Source: CAYRNR01 sp964425605 (GTDB taxonomy: Bacteria > Myxococcota_A > UBA796 > UBA9615 > CAYRNR01). Taken from it: 64,000 nucleotides of DNA. Below are positions 1 to 6,851 of this stretch, one piece after another; the stretch's first letter is position 1; each line of letters opens with the position of its first letter. Location: positions 77,857 to 141,856 of the forward strand of contig CAYRNR010000004.1 of assembly GCA_964425605.1 (NCBI GenBank), in the 5' to 3' direction. Made by a program: the position numbers and the translations under genes. Under the pieces are notes generated by a model that worked only from the letters and a program-made list of their open reading frames with translations, ran no database searches and was not told the DNA's origin.

Positions 1-549
1 GATGCCCCAGTAGCCGTCGTTGAGCCACTGGCGATAGGCGATGTAGGCGGTGAATCGCAGGCCGTGGAAGAGGCCCATGTCGGGCAGATCGATGATCAGG
101 CGGTGGTTGTGGTGGCCGCGGTCGGTCAGGAAGCCCAGGAAGCGGATGTCCGCGCGGTAGGGATCGTAGCCCTTCTCGAGCCACCACAGCTCGGCCAGGA
201 CGCCGAGGCCGACGCCGTCGTCCGCGTCGTAGCCGGCGGTGGGCAGCGCCATCCACTTGAAGTGTTTGGTCTTTCCCTGGGGGATGGTGCCCGACTCGTC
301 GATGGGCAGGTTCATGGCCGAGGGATCGCCGGCGGCTTCCCCGGTGGGTTGCTCGCCGGTCTCTTCGGCGGGTTCCTCGTCGGTTTCGTCGTCGGTTTCG
401 TCGGCAGGTTCGCCGGCAGGTTCGCCGGCAGGTTCGTCGGCAGGTTCCTCGTCGTCCGCGGGTGGATCTTCCTGCGCCGGCGCGTATGCCGGGAGGATCG
501 TCACCGCTGCTGAGAGCAACCAGGGGAGCCAGAGCCTGTTCACGTCCAT
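1..549 (-). CDS. Outer-membrane beta-barrel protein, N-terminal part (Omp85/BamA-like barrel), cut by window edge
   Basis: The frame is open to the left window edge and starts at an ATG at 549. The visible 183 residues begin with a signal peptide (hydrophobic run LLSAAVTIL, then Ala-Gln near residue 25). A low-complexity Glu/Pro/Ala/Asp stretch follows (repeated EPAGEPA-type units, residues about 27-75). The next part reads like the first strands of a beta-barrel: KWMALPTAGYDADDGVGLG, then alternating aromatic/charged strands ending at the edge. The ALP-x-x-GY-x-x-x-x-G opening resembles BamA/TamA-type surface-antigen barrels, which is an inference from the pattern only. The acidic linker fits the other exported proteins here. 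The missing C-terminus could change the family call; only export is well supported. Confidence 0.55.
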   Translation of the reverse strand, partial: MDVNRLWLPWLLSAAVTILPAYAPAQEDPPADDEEPADEPAGEPAGEPADETDDETDEEPAEETGEQPTGEAAGDPSAMNLPIDESGTIPQGKTKHFKWMALPTAGYDADDGVGLGVLAELWWLEKGYDPYRADIRFLGFLTDRGHHNHRLIIDLPDMGLFHGLRFTAYIAYRQWLNDGYWGI

Positions 550-790
550 CAATGTAGCCCAGGGGACCGGGACCCGGGCGCGTCCTGTGGGAGAAACCGT
601 CACGCGGGCCGGGATATTCCAGAGACGTCTGCCGTTCGCGACATTCATGTCGTGGTTCGCCTCTGCGGCGCGGGGTGATCCCCGGCGGCATTTCCGATGG
701 TGTGTGGAGATTACGCAGTGATATCGAGGGATTACGGCTGGTTTTCCGGATGATTCTGGATCGCGGTGTGGCGAGGACTTCGGGGGTGAT

Positions 791-808
791 CGGGCAGGTT
801 CGTGCCCG
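791..808. repeat. Hairpin with 6-bp arms
   Basis: Arms CGGGCA (791-796) and TGCCCG (803-808) are perfectly complementary around a 6-base loop. The hairpin sits 13 bases before a second, stronger one. It could be part of a leader, a small RNA or an operator; nothing else identifies it. Confidence 0.45.
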
Positions 809-821
809 GTTTCGGAGGCAG

Positions 822-847
822 ATCGCGACACGGATGTCGCGATTTTG
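822..847 (+). terminator. Terminator-like hairpin followed by four T
   Basis: Arms ATCGCGACA (822-830) and TGTCGCGAT (835-843) form a 9-bp stem with a CGGA loop, followed by a short T run (843-846). On the plus strand this looks like an intrinsic terminator, but no plus-strand gene ends just before it. It may end an unrecognised transcript or act as a protein-binding palindrome. Confidence 0.4.
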
Positions 848-1097
848 GCCTGATCTGGAGGGGTGATCCGGGCCCATCGGCGGGGTCCTCGGGGGGGCAC
901 CAGAAGTCCTGGATCGATATTGTCCCATGATTCCAGGCAATTGGTGGATCGCTTCCGCCGACATGGGGCTTCGTCCCGGATCTTGGCCCGTGCCTTGCTG
1001 ACGACCCCTATCGAGCCTGAATGGGTCTGTGGGCTGTCTCGCCGCGTCGTGGCAAGCAGTACTCGTTCGGGCCGGCAACACGATTGGAGAAATCGAA

Positions 1098-1247
1098 ATG
1101 AAGAAGTTGATGCTCTTGCTGGCCGCCCTGGGTCTTCTCATCGGTGGAGTCGCCCTCACCGGGTGTCCCAGCGACGGAGACGATGATGACAGCGCTGCTG
1201 CCGATGATGATGACGCCACTGCTGGTGATGACGACGACAGCGCCTAG
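1098..1247 (+). CDS. Minimal poly-Asp lipoprotein (49 aa)
   Basis: A very small secreted lipoprotein. After Met-Lys-Lys come a hydrophobic signal segment and the lipobox LTGC, so the mature chain starts at Cys24. What remains is about 25 residues of repeated D-D-D-D-S/T-A units with no folded domain. The start is the ATG at 1098, preceded by GGAGA (1086-1090) at good spacing; an upstream in-frame start at 1029 would destroy the signal peptide. The same signal plus Asp-linker arrangement opens several large lipoproteins in this window. This gene looks like the linker alone, either a stand-alone anionic lipopeptide or a remnant of a longer gene. A hairpin terminator follows at 1269-1302. Function unknown. 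Confidence 0.75.
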   Translation: MKKLMLLLAALGLLIGGVALTGCPSDGDDDDSAAADDDDATAGDDDDSA

Positions 1248-1268
1248 TCGGCCTTGACCCCTGGCTCC

Positions 1269-1302
1269 GAGCGCCCGGGTCGGGTTTCCGGCCCGGGCGC
1301 TC
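1269..1302 (+). terminator. Intrinsic-terminator-like hairpin after the small lipoprotein
   Basis: Arms GAGCGCCCGGG (1269-1279) and CCCGGGCGCTC (1292-1302) are perfect complements (11 bp) with a 12-base loop, 21 bases after the stop codon. A T-poor tail (CTCGTTCT) follows, as is common in very GC-rich genomes. It separates the lipoprotein from the blaI-type operon. Confidence 0.7.
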
Positions 1303-1336
1303 CTCGTTCTGGCCTCTCCCCCAACTGCATATCCGG

Positions 1337-1353
1337 CGGACGCTCTGCGTCCG
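1337..1353. repeat. REP-like hairpin with TCT loop
   Basis: CGGACGC (1337-1343), loop TCT, GCGTCCG (1347-1353) form a perfect 7-bp stem. The same TCT loop occurs in the two hairpins at 53435-53481, suggesting a dispersed palindrome family. It lies between the terminator and the BlaI operators. Confidence 0.45.
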
Positions 1354-1374
1354 AAAGGCAGACGGAATAGAAGT

Positions 1375-1410
1375 ACGAAGAAATTCGTTGATAAGTACGA
1401 AAACCTTCGT
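1375..1410. promoter_or_regulatory. Double BlaI-type operator (two ACGAA-N4-TTCGT palindromes)
   Basis: Two identical-arm palindromes, ACGAA/TTCGT at 1375-1388 and 1397-1410, each have a 4-base spacer. Their centres are 22 bp apart, about two helical turns, so two repressor dimers would sit on the same face. Each is preceded by AGT, extending the shared half-site. The second ends 35 bp before the BlaI-family start. This is the expected arrangement for an autoregulated BlaI/MecI operator, although the half-site differs from the classical TACA/TGTA type. Binding is inferred. Confidence 0.7.
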
Positions 1411-1445
1411 ATAACCTTTCCGAGTGAACGCAAGGAGGTCCGACC

Positions 1446-1841
1446 ATGAGCCGCCCCCCGAGTCCCCGGCCCACCGACGGTGAGCTGTCCATCCTCAAGG
1501 TCCTGTGGGAGCGCGGTCCCAGCACCGTGCGCGAGGTCCTGCAGGCCCTGCCCGCTGACACGGCCTACACCACGGCCCTGAAGATGCTGCAGATCATGAC
1601 CGAGAAGGGGCTGGTCGAGCGCGACGAGTCCAGCCGAAGCCACGTGTATCGCCCGGCCGAGAGCCGGGAGCGGACCCAGGGGGAGCTGGCCACGGATCTG
1701 GCGGACCGCGCCTTCGGTGGGTCTGCCGCCGCGCTGGTGATGCGGGCCCTGGCGGCCAAGCCCGCGTCCGCGGACGAACTGGCTGAAATAAGAGCGCTGC
1801 TCGAGACGTTGGAAGACGAGACCGACCAGGGAGGGAGGTGA
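1446..1841 (+). CDS. BlaI/MecI/CopY-family transcriptional repressor
   Basis: This 131-residue protein has the usual length of a BlaI/MecI repressor. An N-terminal winged helix covers residues 10-75: PTDGELSILKVLWERGPSTV, then a recognition-helix region with TAYTTALKMLQIM, then the wing. A C-terminal helical dimerisation region follows. The start at 1446 has a near-perfect Shine-Dalgarno sequence, AAGGAGGT (1432-1439). The stop TGA (1839-1841) sits just before the start of the M56 peptidase gene, the standard blaI-blaR1 layout in which the membrane peptidase inactivates the repressor. The double palindrome upstream is the likely autoregulatory operator. No beta-lactamase lies nearby, so the signal need not be an antibiotic. 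Confidence 0.93.
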   Translation: MSRPPSPRPTDGELSILKVLWERGPSTVREVLQALPADTAYTTALKMLQIMTEKGLVERDESSRSHVYRPAESRERTQGELATDLADRAFGGSAAALVMRALAAKPASADELAEIRALLETLEDETDQGGR

Positions 1842-1843
1842 GC

Positions 1844-3604
1844 ATGCTGTCTCGAACTCTGGAGGTACTCTCGGCCCATCCCCTCGCCGACGCGCTGGGC
1901 GCGACCCTGCTGCACTTCATGTGGCAGGGGGCCGCCGTGGCCGTGGCGCTGGTCGTCGCCCTGCGCCTGCTCGGGGGCGCGCACGTCCGCTACCTCGCGA
2001 GCTGTGCCGCCCTGGCGATGATGTTGTTCCTGCCGGTGACCACCTTCTCGGTCCTGGCATGGGGTGGGGTGGAGCCCGCCGTCGGATACGGGGCCGCCTC
2101 GACCCTGTCCTCGGCTCCCGTCGCCGTTTCGCCCAACGCGATCCTGGCGCAGTGGTTGGATGCGGCCACCGCCGCGGTCCAGCCCTGGATCGTGACCCTG
2201 TGGCTGGTCGGTGTGGCCCTGTTGACGCTGCGGTTCGCCGGCGCCTGGATGGGAACCCAGCGGCTCCGCGTGCGGGCGATCCGCGAGGCCGATGAAGTGC
2301 TGCACGCCGTGGCGCGGAAGCTGGCCGGGCGCCTCGGGATCGAGCGCGTGCCGAGGCTGCTGCTGTCGGGAGTCGCGCAGACGCCGATGACCCTGGGCTG
2401 GCTGCGGCCGGTGGTCCTGCTCCCTGTCAGCGCCGTCGCCGGCCTCGAGCCGCGACAGCTGGAGCTCGTGCTGGCCCACGAGCTGGCGCACGTGCGCCGT
2501 CACGACTACCTGGTCAACCTGCTGCAGACCCTCACCGAGAGCCTGCTCTTCTATCACCCGGCGGTGTGGTGGGTGTCGCGCTGCGTGCGGGCGGAGCGCG
2601 AGAACTGCTGCGACGACCTCGCTGTGGACGTGTGCGGTGACCCGGTCTCGCTGGCGCGGGCCCTGGCCGCCCTGGAGGAGATGCGGCTCCGTCCCGCGGC
2701 CGGGCTGGCTGCGGCGGCCACCGACGGCCCGCTGCTGCAGCGCGTGCGGCGCCTGCTGGGGATGCCGGCCGGAGCGGACCGGCGCAGGGCCGGCTGGTCG
2801 GCGGCCCTCGCGCTGGTGGTGTTCGCGCTGGTCTTCGGCATGGGAACCCAGCGCTCGGCCATCGCGTCGTCACAAGACGATGGGGCCGAGGACGATGTGC
2901 CGCCGGTGATGCTGGAGGTCTACATCCCCGAGGTACCTCTCATCCCGATGGTGGCCGAGGAGCCGGAGGACGACGAGGAGCCGGCGCCTCCCGAGGCACC
3001 GGCGCCCCCGGTGGGACCGGCGCCCCCCGAGGCTCCTCTGCCCCCCGAGGTACCGGCGCTGCCTGCGCTGCCCGCGGTCCCCGGGTTCTCGGCGATGGAC
3101 GAGCTCCCGCCGCTGCCGGATATGCCGGAGATTCCGTCGAACCTCAGCTCGGAGAAGGCGCTGGAGCGGTATCTCTCCCTCGACGCCGCGCAGTGGGAGC
3201 GGTTCGGCGAGGACATGGAGCGCTGGGCCGAGGCATTCGAGGCCGGCGAGGAGTGGGAACGGTTCGGCGAGGACATGGAGCGCTGGGCCGAGGCCTTCGA
3301 GGCCGACGAGGAGAGCTGGGAGCGGTTCGGCGTGGACATGGAGCGCTGGGCCGACGAGTGGTCCGTGCAGATGGAGTCCGCGGCCGACGACTACGCCATG
3401 GTGTGGAAGGGGGAGCACGAGGGCGCGGTGGCATACGAACTCCAGCGGCAGGCGGACGAGCTCGAGCGTCAGGCCGAGGAGCTGAGGCGGCGGGCCGAGG
3501 AGCTCGAACGAGAGGCCGACCGGGCCGAGCGCGAGCGCCGCCGCGAGTCTCGGACGCGCGAGCGCGGCAAGCGGGATCGGCGTGCAGACGAGGAGTCCCC
3601 GTAG
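1844..3604 (+). CDS. M56 (BlaR1/MecR1-type) membrane zinc peptidase with Pro-rich and coiled-coil tail
   Basis: The N-terminal half is an M56 membrane metallopeptidase with several transmembrane segments (residues 10-130). The zinc site HELAH lies at about 212-216 within LVLAHELAHVRRHDYLVN, and the partner motif ERENCCDDLAV follows at about 251-261. One more membrane helix follows near 320. Where BlaR1 has a penicillin-binding sensor, this protein has a Pro/Glu/Ala-rich segment (370-420), three tandem copies of a unit centred on ERFGEDMERWA, then a charged coiled coil of Arg/Glu heptads. The beta-lactam sensor is therefore missing and the input is unknown. The ATG at 1844 is preferred over the GTG at 1838 because GGGAGG (1832-1837) is then well spaced. 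It should cleave or release the BlaI-type repressor encoded just upstream. Confidence 0.9.
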   Translation: MLSRTLEVLSAHPLADALGATLLHFMWQGAAVAVALVVALRLLGGAHVRYLASCAALAMMLFLPVTTFSVLAWGGVEPAVGYGAASTLSSAPVAVSPNAILAQWLDAATAAVQPWIVTLWLVGVALLTLRFAGAWMGTQRLRVRAIREADEVLHAVARKLAGRLGIERVPRLLLSGVAQTPMTLGWLRPVVLLPVSAVAGLEPRQLELVLAHELAHVRRHDYLVNLLQTLTESLLFYHPAVWWVSRCVRAERENCCDDLAVDVCGDPVSLARALAALEEMRLRPAAGLAAAATDGPLLQRVRRLLGMPAGADRRRAGWSAALALVVFALVFGMGTQRSAIASSQDDGAEDDVPPVMLEVYIPEVPLIPMVAEEPEDDEEPAPPEAPAPPVGPAPPEAPLPPEVPALPALPAVPGFSAMDELPPLPDMPEIPSNLSSEKALERYLSLDAAQWERFGEDMERWAEAFEAGEEWERFGEDMERWAEAFEADEESWERFGVDMERWADEWSVQMESAADDYAMVWKGEHEGAVAYELQRQADELERQAEELRRRAEELEREADRAERERRRESRTRERGKRDRRADEESP

Positions 3605-3642
3605 CGATCACCCTTCCCCGCCGACCGTGGTACGGTCCCTCC

Positions 3643-5010
3643 ATGCACAGGTTCCTGCTCCTTCTCCCCTTCGCCGCCGTCGTGTCCAGCTGCGGCCCCT
3701 CGAGTCCATCGCCCCCGGGTGATCCCCCGGTCCCGGCCGAGGTGCTCGACAAGATCGAACCGAGCGCCGGTGGCCACGTCGAGATCGACGCCGGCACCCT
3801 CGAACACCTCAGGCTGCTCGCCGGCGAGGTCGGCGAGGTGGACTTCCCCTCCACCGCGGATGTGCTGACCCGCTGCGAGGCCGGCGACGCGTCCGCCTGC
3901 GTCTCCGTGGGAACCCGGTTGATGCACGGCACCTGGGGCCTGGACAAGGACGCCGCCTCGGCCGTGCCCCTGTTCGAGTACGCCTGCGACGCCGGCGAGA
4001 TGGAGGGCTGCCACTCCCTCGCGGTGGCCCTCAAGTACGGCCGCGGCGTGCCCGAAGACGTGGCGCGCTCCATCACCCTGTTCGAGCGCGCCTGCGACGG
4101 CGGCAACGTCGTGGCCTGCAGCTTCTTCGGCGACGCCTACCTCCACGGCCAGGGGGTGGACCGCGACGTGGCCCGGGGCGTGGGCATCTACGAGCGCGCC
4201 TGCCTCCAGGGCGCGTTCTGTCGTGACGTCGCCATCCACAGGCTCACCCAGCTCCGCTCGGAGCCAGGAGCCCCCTTCCTCGGCCCCGGCGCCTCCCCCG
4301 AGGTCGCGTGCGCTGGCGGCGATCCCGTGGGGTGCTGGTGGCAGGCCCTCGCCCTCGCCTCCCAGCCCGACGACGACGACACCTACGACCAGATCCAGAC
4401 CCTGCTCACCGCCTCGTGCGACGGCAAGCACGCCCAGGCCTGCGCCAGCCTCGGCTTCCACTACCTCCACCGCCAGTCCAGCCCGGGCTACGCCGCCAAG
4501 GCCTCCGCCGCCTTCCAGCGCGCCTGCGACCTCGGCACCGCCTGCGACCACCTGAAGTCCTGCCCCGCGGACGACCCGACCCGCGTCCGCGCCCTTTCCC
4601 GCGGCGTCCACCAGGCCGAGCAGGACTGCGACGACGGCCAGATCTCCCGCTGCCTCAGCTTCGCCATCTCCCTCAAGACCGGCAACGGCATCGAGCGCGA
4701 CCTCGAGCGCGCCGCCCAGCTCTTCGATCGCGTCTGCGCTGCCGGCGACCCCTCGGGCTGCTGGTACCTCGGCGGCGCCTACAAGCGCGGCCAGGGTGTC
4801 CCCGAGGACCTCGCCCACGCCGCCACCCTCCACCGCAAGGCGTGCGACGCGGACTACGCCAACGGCTGCGTCGATCTCGCCTTCGCCCACGTCCACGGCC
4901 GCGGCGTCCCCCAGGATCTCCCCACCGCCATCACCCTCTTCGACAAGGCCTGCACCCTCGGCACCGCCTGCGACCACGCCGAACACTACCGCGTCCAGCT
5001 CACCCCCTAG
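3643..5010 (+). CDS. Sel1-repeat lipoprotein, Cys-rich (HcpA-like)
   Basis: A 455-residue lipoprotein with a short signal and lipobox VSSC (Cys16). A Ser/Pro-rich spacer follows. Then come at least seven Sel1-type helical repeats, with paired cysteines and motifs such as A-x-x-LFE-x-ACD-x-G and YGRGVPEDVARSITLFERAC. Cys-bridged Sel1 repeats resemble the HcpA/SLR family and act as protein-binding scaffolds, here outside the cytoplasm. The longer frame from 3193 is read in another phase of the peptidase gene and is rejected; the ATG at 3643 opens the signal peptide. The stop TAG (5008-5010) overlaps the first two bases of a 26-nt mobile box, so the original C-terminus may have been replaced. 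Confidence 0.88.
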   Translation: MHRFLLLLPFAAVVSSCGPSSPSPPGDPPVPAEVLDKIEPSAGGHVEIDAGTLEHLRLLAGEVGEVDFPSTADVLTRCEAGDASACVSVGTRLMHGTWGLDKDAASAVPLFEYACDAGEMEGCHSLAVALKYGRGVPEDVARSITLFERACDGGNVVACSFFGDAYLHGQGVDRDVARGVGIYERACLQGAFCRDVAIHRLTQLRSEPGAPFLGPGASPEVACAGGDPVGCWWQALALASQPDDDDTYDQIQTLLTASCDGKHAQACASLGFHYLHRQSSPGYAAKASAAFQRACDLGTACDHLKSCPADDPTRVRALSRGVHQAEQDCDDGQISRCLSFAISLKTGNGIERDLERAAQLFDRVCAAGDPSGCWYLGGAYKRGQGVPEDLAHAATLHRKACDADYANGCVDLAFAHVHGRGVPQDLPTAITLFDKACTLGTACDHAEHYRVQLTP

Positions 5011-5034
5011 GGGTCAAGTCTGGTCTTGCATCTT
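5009..5034 (+). repeat. 26-nt RAYT-associated box, copy 1
   Basis: Contains the core GGGGTCAAGTCTGGTCTTG followed by CATCTT. It begins within the TAG stop of the Sel1-repeat gene. A short GGG-TTT-CCC inverted repeat follows. Four other copies of the same box occur in the window. Confidence 0.9.
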
Positions 5035-5061
5035 GGGTTTCCCGCTGACGGCCTGATTTCC

Positions 5062-5087
5062 AGGGGTCAAGTCTGGTCTTGCATCTT
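5062..5087 (+). repeat. 26-nt RAYT-associated box, copy 2 (left end of transposase unit)
   Basis: Identical to copy 1 and in the same orientation, 53 bp further on. It ends 27 bp before the transposase start. A GGGG/CCCC inverted repeat lies between the box and the start codon. With the inverted copy at 6153-6178 it brackets the transposase gene. Confidence 0.9.
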
Positions 5088-5114
5088 TTCCGGGGTCGAA
5101 ATAGGCTCCCCACC

Positions 5115-6146
5115 ATGTCTAGACCCCTCAGGATCATCGAGCCGGGACTGTGGCACCACGTGATGAACCGTGGCGCGAGCGGAACCCACATCTTCCAAGA
5201 CGATCACGATCGTCACGCGTTCCTCGACCTGGTCGAGGATTGTGCGCAGCGGTGGAGGGTGCGGACCGCCGCGGTGTGTCTGATGGACAATCACTACCAC
5301 GCGCTGGTCCTCGACGAGCAGGGCATGCTCAGCCGGGCGATGCGCCACCTCGATGGCGTGTACACCCAGCGGTTCAATCGCCGGTACGAGCGGGACGGTT
5401 CCCTGATGAGGGGGCGTTTCCAGGATCGTCTGGTGGAGTCCGAAGGGTATGTGCTCGAGGTGGTGCGTTACCTGCACACGAACCCGGTGCGCGCGGGGCT
5501 GGTGAAGCGGGCGGCAGACTACCCGTGGAGCAGCCATCGGGCCTATCTATCCGGAAACACACCGGACTGGCTGCACACTCGGGACGTGTGGGATCTCTTC
5601 GGAGATGGATCGCCCGAGGATCGACAACGGTTCGACGAGTTCGTCCATCGGCGGATTCCACGAGAGACGTTGCGCATGCTCGGTTCCCGACGCTGGTCGC
5701 CGATCCTGGGCAGCGCGGAGTTCGTGAGCTCCTGGCGTCAGCGGCTGCGTCAGAACTCCCCGGCCGTGACTCCTGAGATCCCGGCCGCGAGGCAGTTGAA
5801 GTCCTGGACCCTGCCCGAGGTGGTGGACGCTGCCTGTGCCGTGTTCGAGCTCGACAAGGATCGCCTGCTCCGCGGCCGCCGCGGTGAGCCCAATCCCGAA
5901 CGGATGGCGTGCCTGGTGGTGTGCCGCGATCATACCTCGGCCACCCTCGAGGAGATTGCGGGGATCTTCGGCGTCGGCACCACGACCGTGTCGTCGCTGG
6001 TCTTCCGCGTTCGCGCACGGCTGGGTTCGGACACGGAGCTGGCCGTGGCCCACCAGAAGCTGCTGGGCCGGCTCGAGGACATCGCCGCGGAGATCTCCCG
6101 CCGCGATCCGACCGGCATCCGCAAGTTCATCGACCGCATCTCGTGA
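5115..6146 (+). CDS. REP-associated tyrosine (Y1/IS200-like) transposase with DnaA-like C-terminal domain
   Basis: A 343-residue RAYT/TnpA-REP protein. The N-terminal half is an HUH/Y1 transposase domain: entry motif PGLWHHVMNRG, metal-binding HYH inside CLMDNHYHALV (residues about 56-66), and GRFQDRLVESEGYVLEVVRYLHTNP, whose YVLEVVRYLHTNPVRAG stretch carries the usual catalytic-Tyr helix. The C-terminal part (about 240-335) resembles the DnaA domain IV helix-turn-helix (CRDHTSATLEEIAGIFGV-GTTTVSS). These proteins nick single-stranded DNA at imperfect palindromes. The ATG at 5115 is chosen because MSRPLRI is the standard RAYT opening. Identical 26-nt boxes flank it as inverted repeats and are its probable substrate. 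It appears intact. Confidence 0.92.
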   Translation: MSRPLRIIEPGLWHHVMNRGASGTHIFQDDHDRHAFLDLVEDCAQRWRVRTAAVCLMDNHYHALVLDEQGMLSRAMRHLDGVYTQRFNRRYERDGSLMRGRFQDRLVESEGYVLEVVRYLHTNPVRAGLVKRAADYPWSSHRAYLSGNTPDWLHTRDVWDLFGDGSPEDRQRFDEFVHRRIPRETLRMLGSRRWSPILGSAEFVSSWRQRLRQNSPAVTPEIPAARQLKSWTLPEVVDAACAVFELDKDRLLRGRRGEPNPERMACLVVCRDHTSATLEEIAGIFGVGTTTVSSLVFRVRARLGSDTELAVAHQKLLGRLEDIAAEISRRDPTGIRKFIDRIS

Positions 6147-6152
6147 CGCGAG

Positions 6153-6178
6153 AAGATGCAAGACCAGACTTGACCCCT
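6153..6178 (-). repeat. 26-nt RAYT-associated box, copy 3 (right end, inverted)
   Basis: Exact reverse complement of copies 1 and 2, starting 7 bp after the transposase stop. A small TCTCG/CGAGA stem that includes the stop codon lies beside it, so box plus hairpin resembles the transposon-end structure recognised by RAYT proteins. Confidence 0.9.
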
Positions 6179-6262
6179 GGGAATAGGGGGGGCAGGTCGG
6201 TTGTCTTGGGGCGCGAGCGCGTCCACAATCGGCGCGGTCACGATTGAACGACGGAGGCGCAA

Positions 6263-6796
6263 GTGTCGCCGAGAACACGCATCTTCCTGCTGGCGGCGTT
6301 GCCGATGCTGGTGCTGGACCAGGTCACCAAGATCCTGGTCCGGGCCTACCTGCCGCTGAACGACAAGGTGTCGTTGATCCCGAAGTTCCTGGGGTTGTGG
6401 CACCGGGACAACCCCGGGGCGGCGTTCGGGTTCTTGAGGAACTTCGAGTACCGGATCCTGGTGTTCGCGGTGATCACGACGGTGGCGTGCGTCGCCATCG
6501 TGCTGTTCCTGCGGACGGTGCCGCCGAAGGAGAAGTGGCTGCCCACGGCGCTGGGCCTGATCATGTCGGGGGCGCTTGGCAACCTCATCGATCGGCTCTG
6601 GCGGCACAAGGTCACGGACTTCGTCGACGTGTACGTGGGCTGGGAAGGGGGAGTGAGGTCCTTCCTGCTGGAGCACCTGGGGACGTACAGGTACAACACG
6701 TTCAACGTGGCGGACATCGCCATCGTCATCGGCGTGGCCATGTTCATCATCCACGCGATCTTCCTGGAGAGACGCCGCGAACAGCCGGCGAAGTGA
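6263..6796 (+). CDS. lspA: Lipoprotein signal peptidase (signal peptidase II)
   Basis: This 177-residue integral membrane aspartyl peptidase removes lipoprotein signal peptides after diacylglyceryl transfer. All family landmarks are visible: LDQVTK near residue 19, the loop HRDNPGAAFGF near 47-57, the first catalytic Asp in GNLIDRL, and the second in FNVADIAI. Four hydrophobic helices are present. The start is the GTG at 6263 with GGAGG (6253-6257) upstream. It serves the many lipobox proteins in this window. It is slightly longer than Escherichia coli LspA because of an insert around DVYVGWEGGVRSFLL. It follows the RAYT element by 84 bp and ends 29 bp before another 26-nt box. Confidence 0.97.
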   Translation: MSPRTRIFLLAALPMLVLDQVTKILVRAYLPLNDKVSLIPKFLGLWHRDNPGAAFGFLRNFEYRILVFAVITTVACVAIVLFLRTVPPKEKWLPTALGLIMSGALGNLIDRLWRHKVTDFVDVYVGWEGGVRSFLLEHLGTYRYNTFNVADIAIVIGVAMFIIHAIFLERRREQPAK

Positions 6797-6825
6797 GCGT
6801 GTATCCGGGCCGCTGACCCCCGCAG

Positions 6826-6851
6826 AAGATGCAAGACCAGACTTGACCCCT
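6826..6851 (-). repeat. 26-nt RAYT-associated box, copy 4 (inverted, between convergent genes)
   Basis: Exact reverse complement of copy 1. Its first two bases (AG, on the minus strand) are the last two bases of the TAG stop of the minus-strand protease gene ending at 6850, the same relation copy 1 has to the Sel1 gene. It lies between the 3' ends of lspA and the protease. Confidence 0.9.

Larger units (their letters stand above)
550..1097. other. Non-coding stretch of about 550 bases with two adjacent hairpins
   Basis: No reading frame here has a credible start, ribosome site or composition. It lies between the minus-strand barrel gene and a small plus-strand lipoprotein, so it must hold two divergent promoters. 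The stretch near 700-760 is locally less GC-rich than its surroundings. Two strong inverted repeats (791-808 and 822-843) are listed separately. Confidence 0.6.

Noticed and set aside
1446..3604. BlaI/M56 pair as a beta-lactam resistance locus
   Set aside because: No beta-lactamase or PBP gene is present in the window and the peptidase lacks the penicillin-binding sensor domain.
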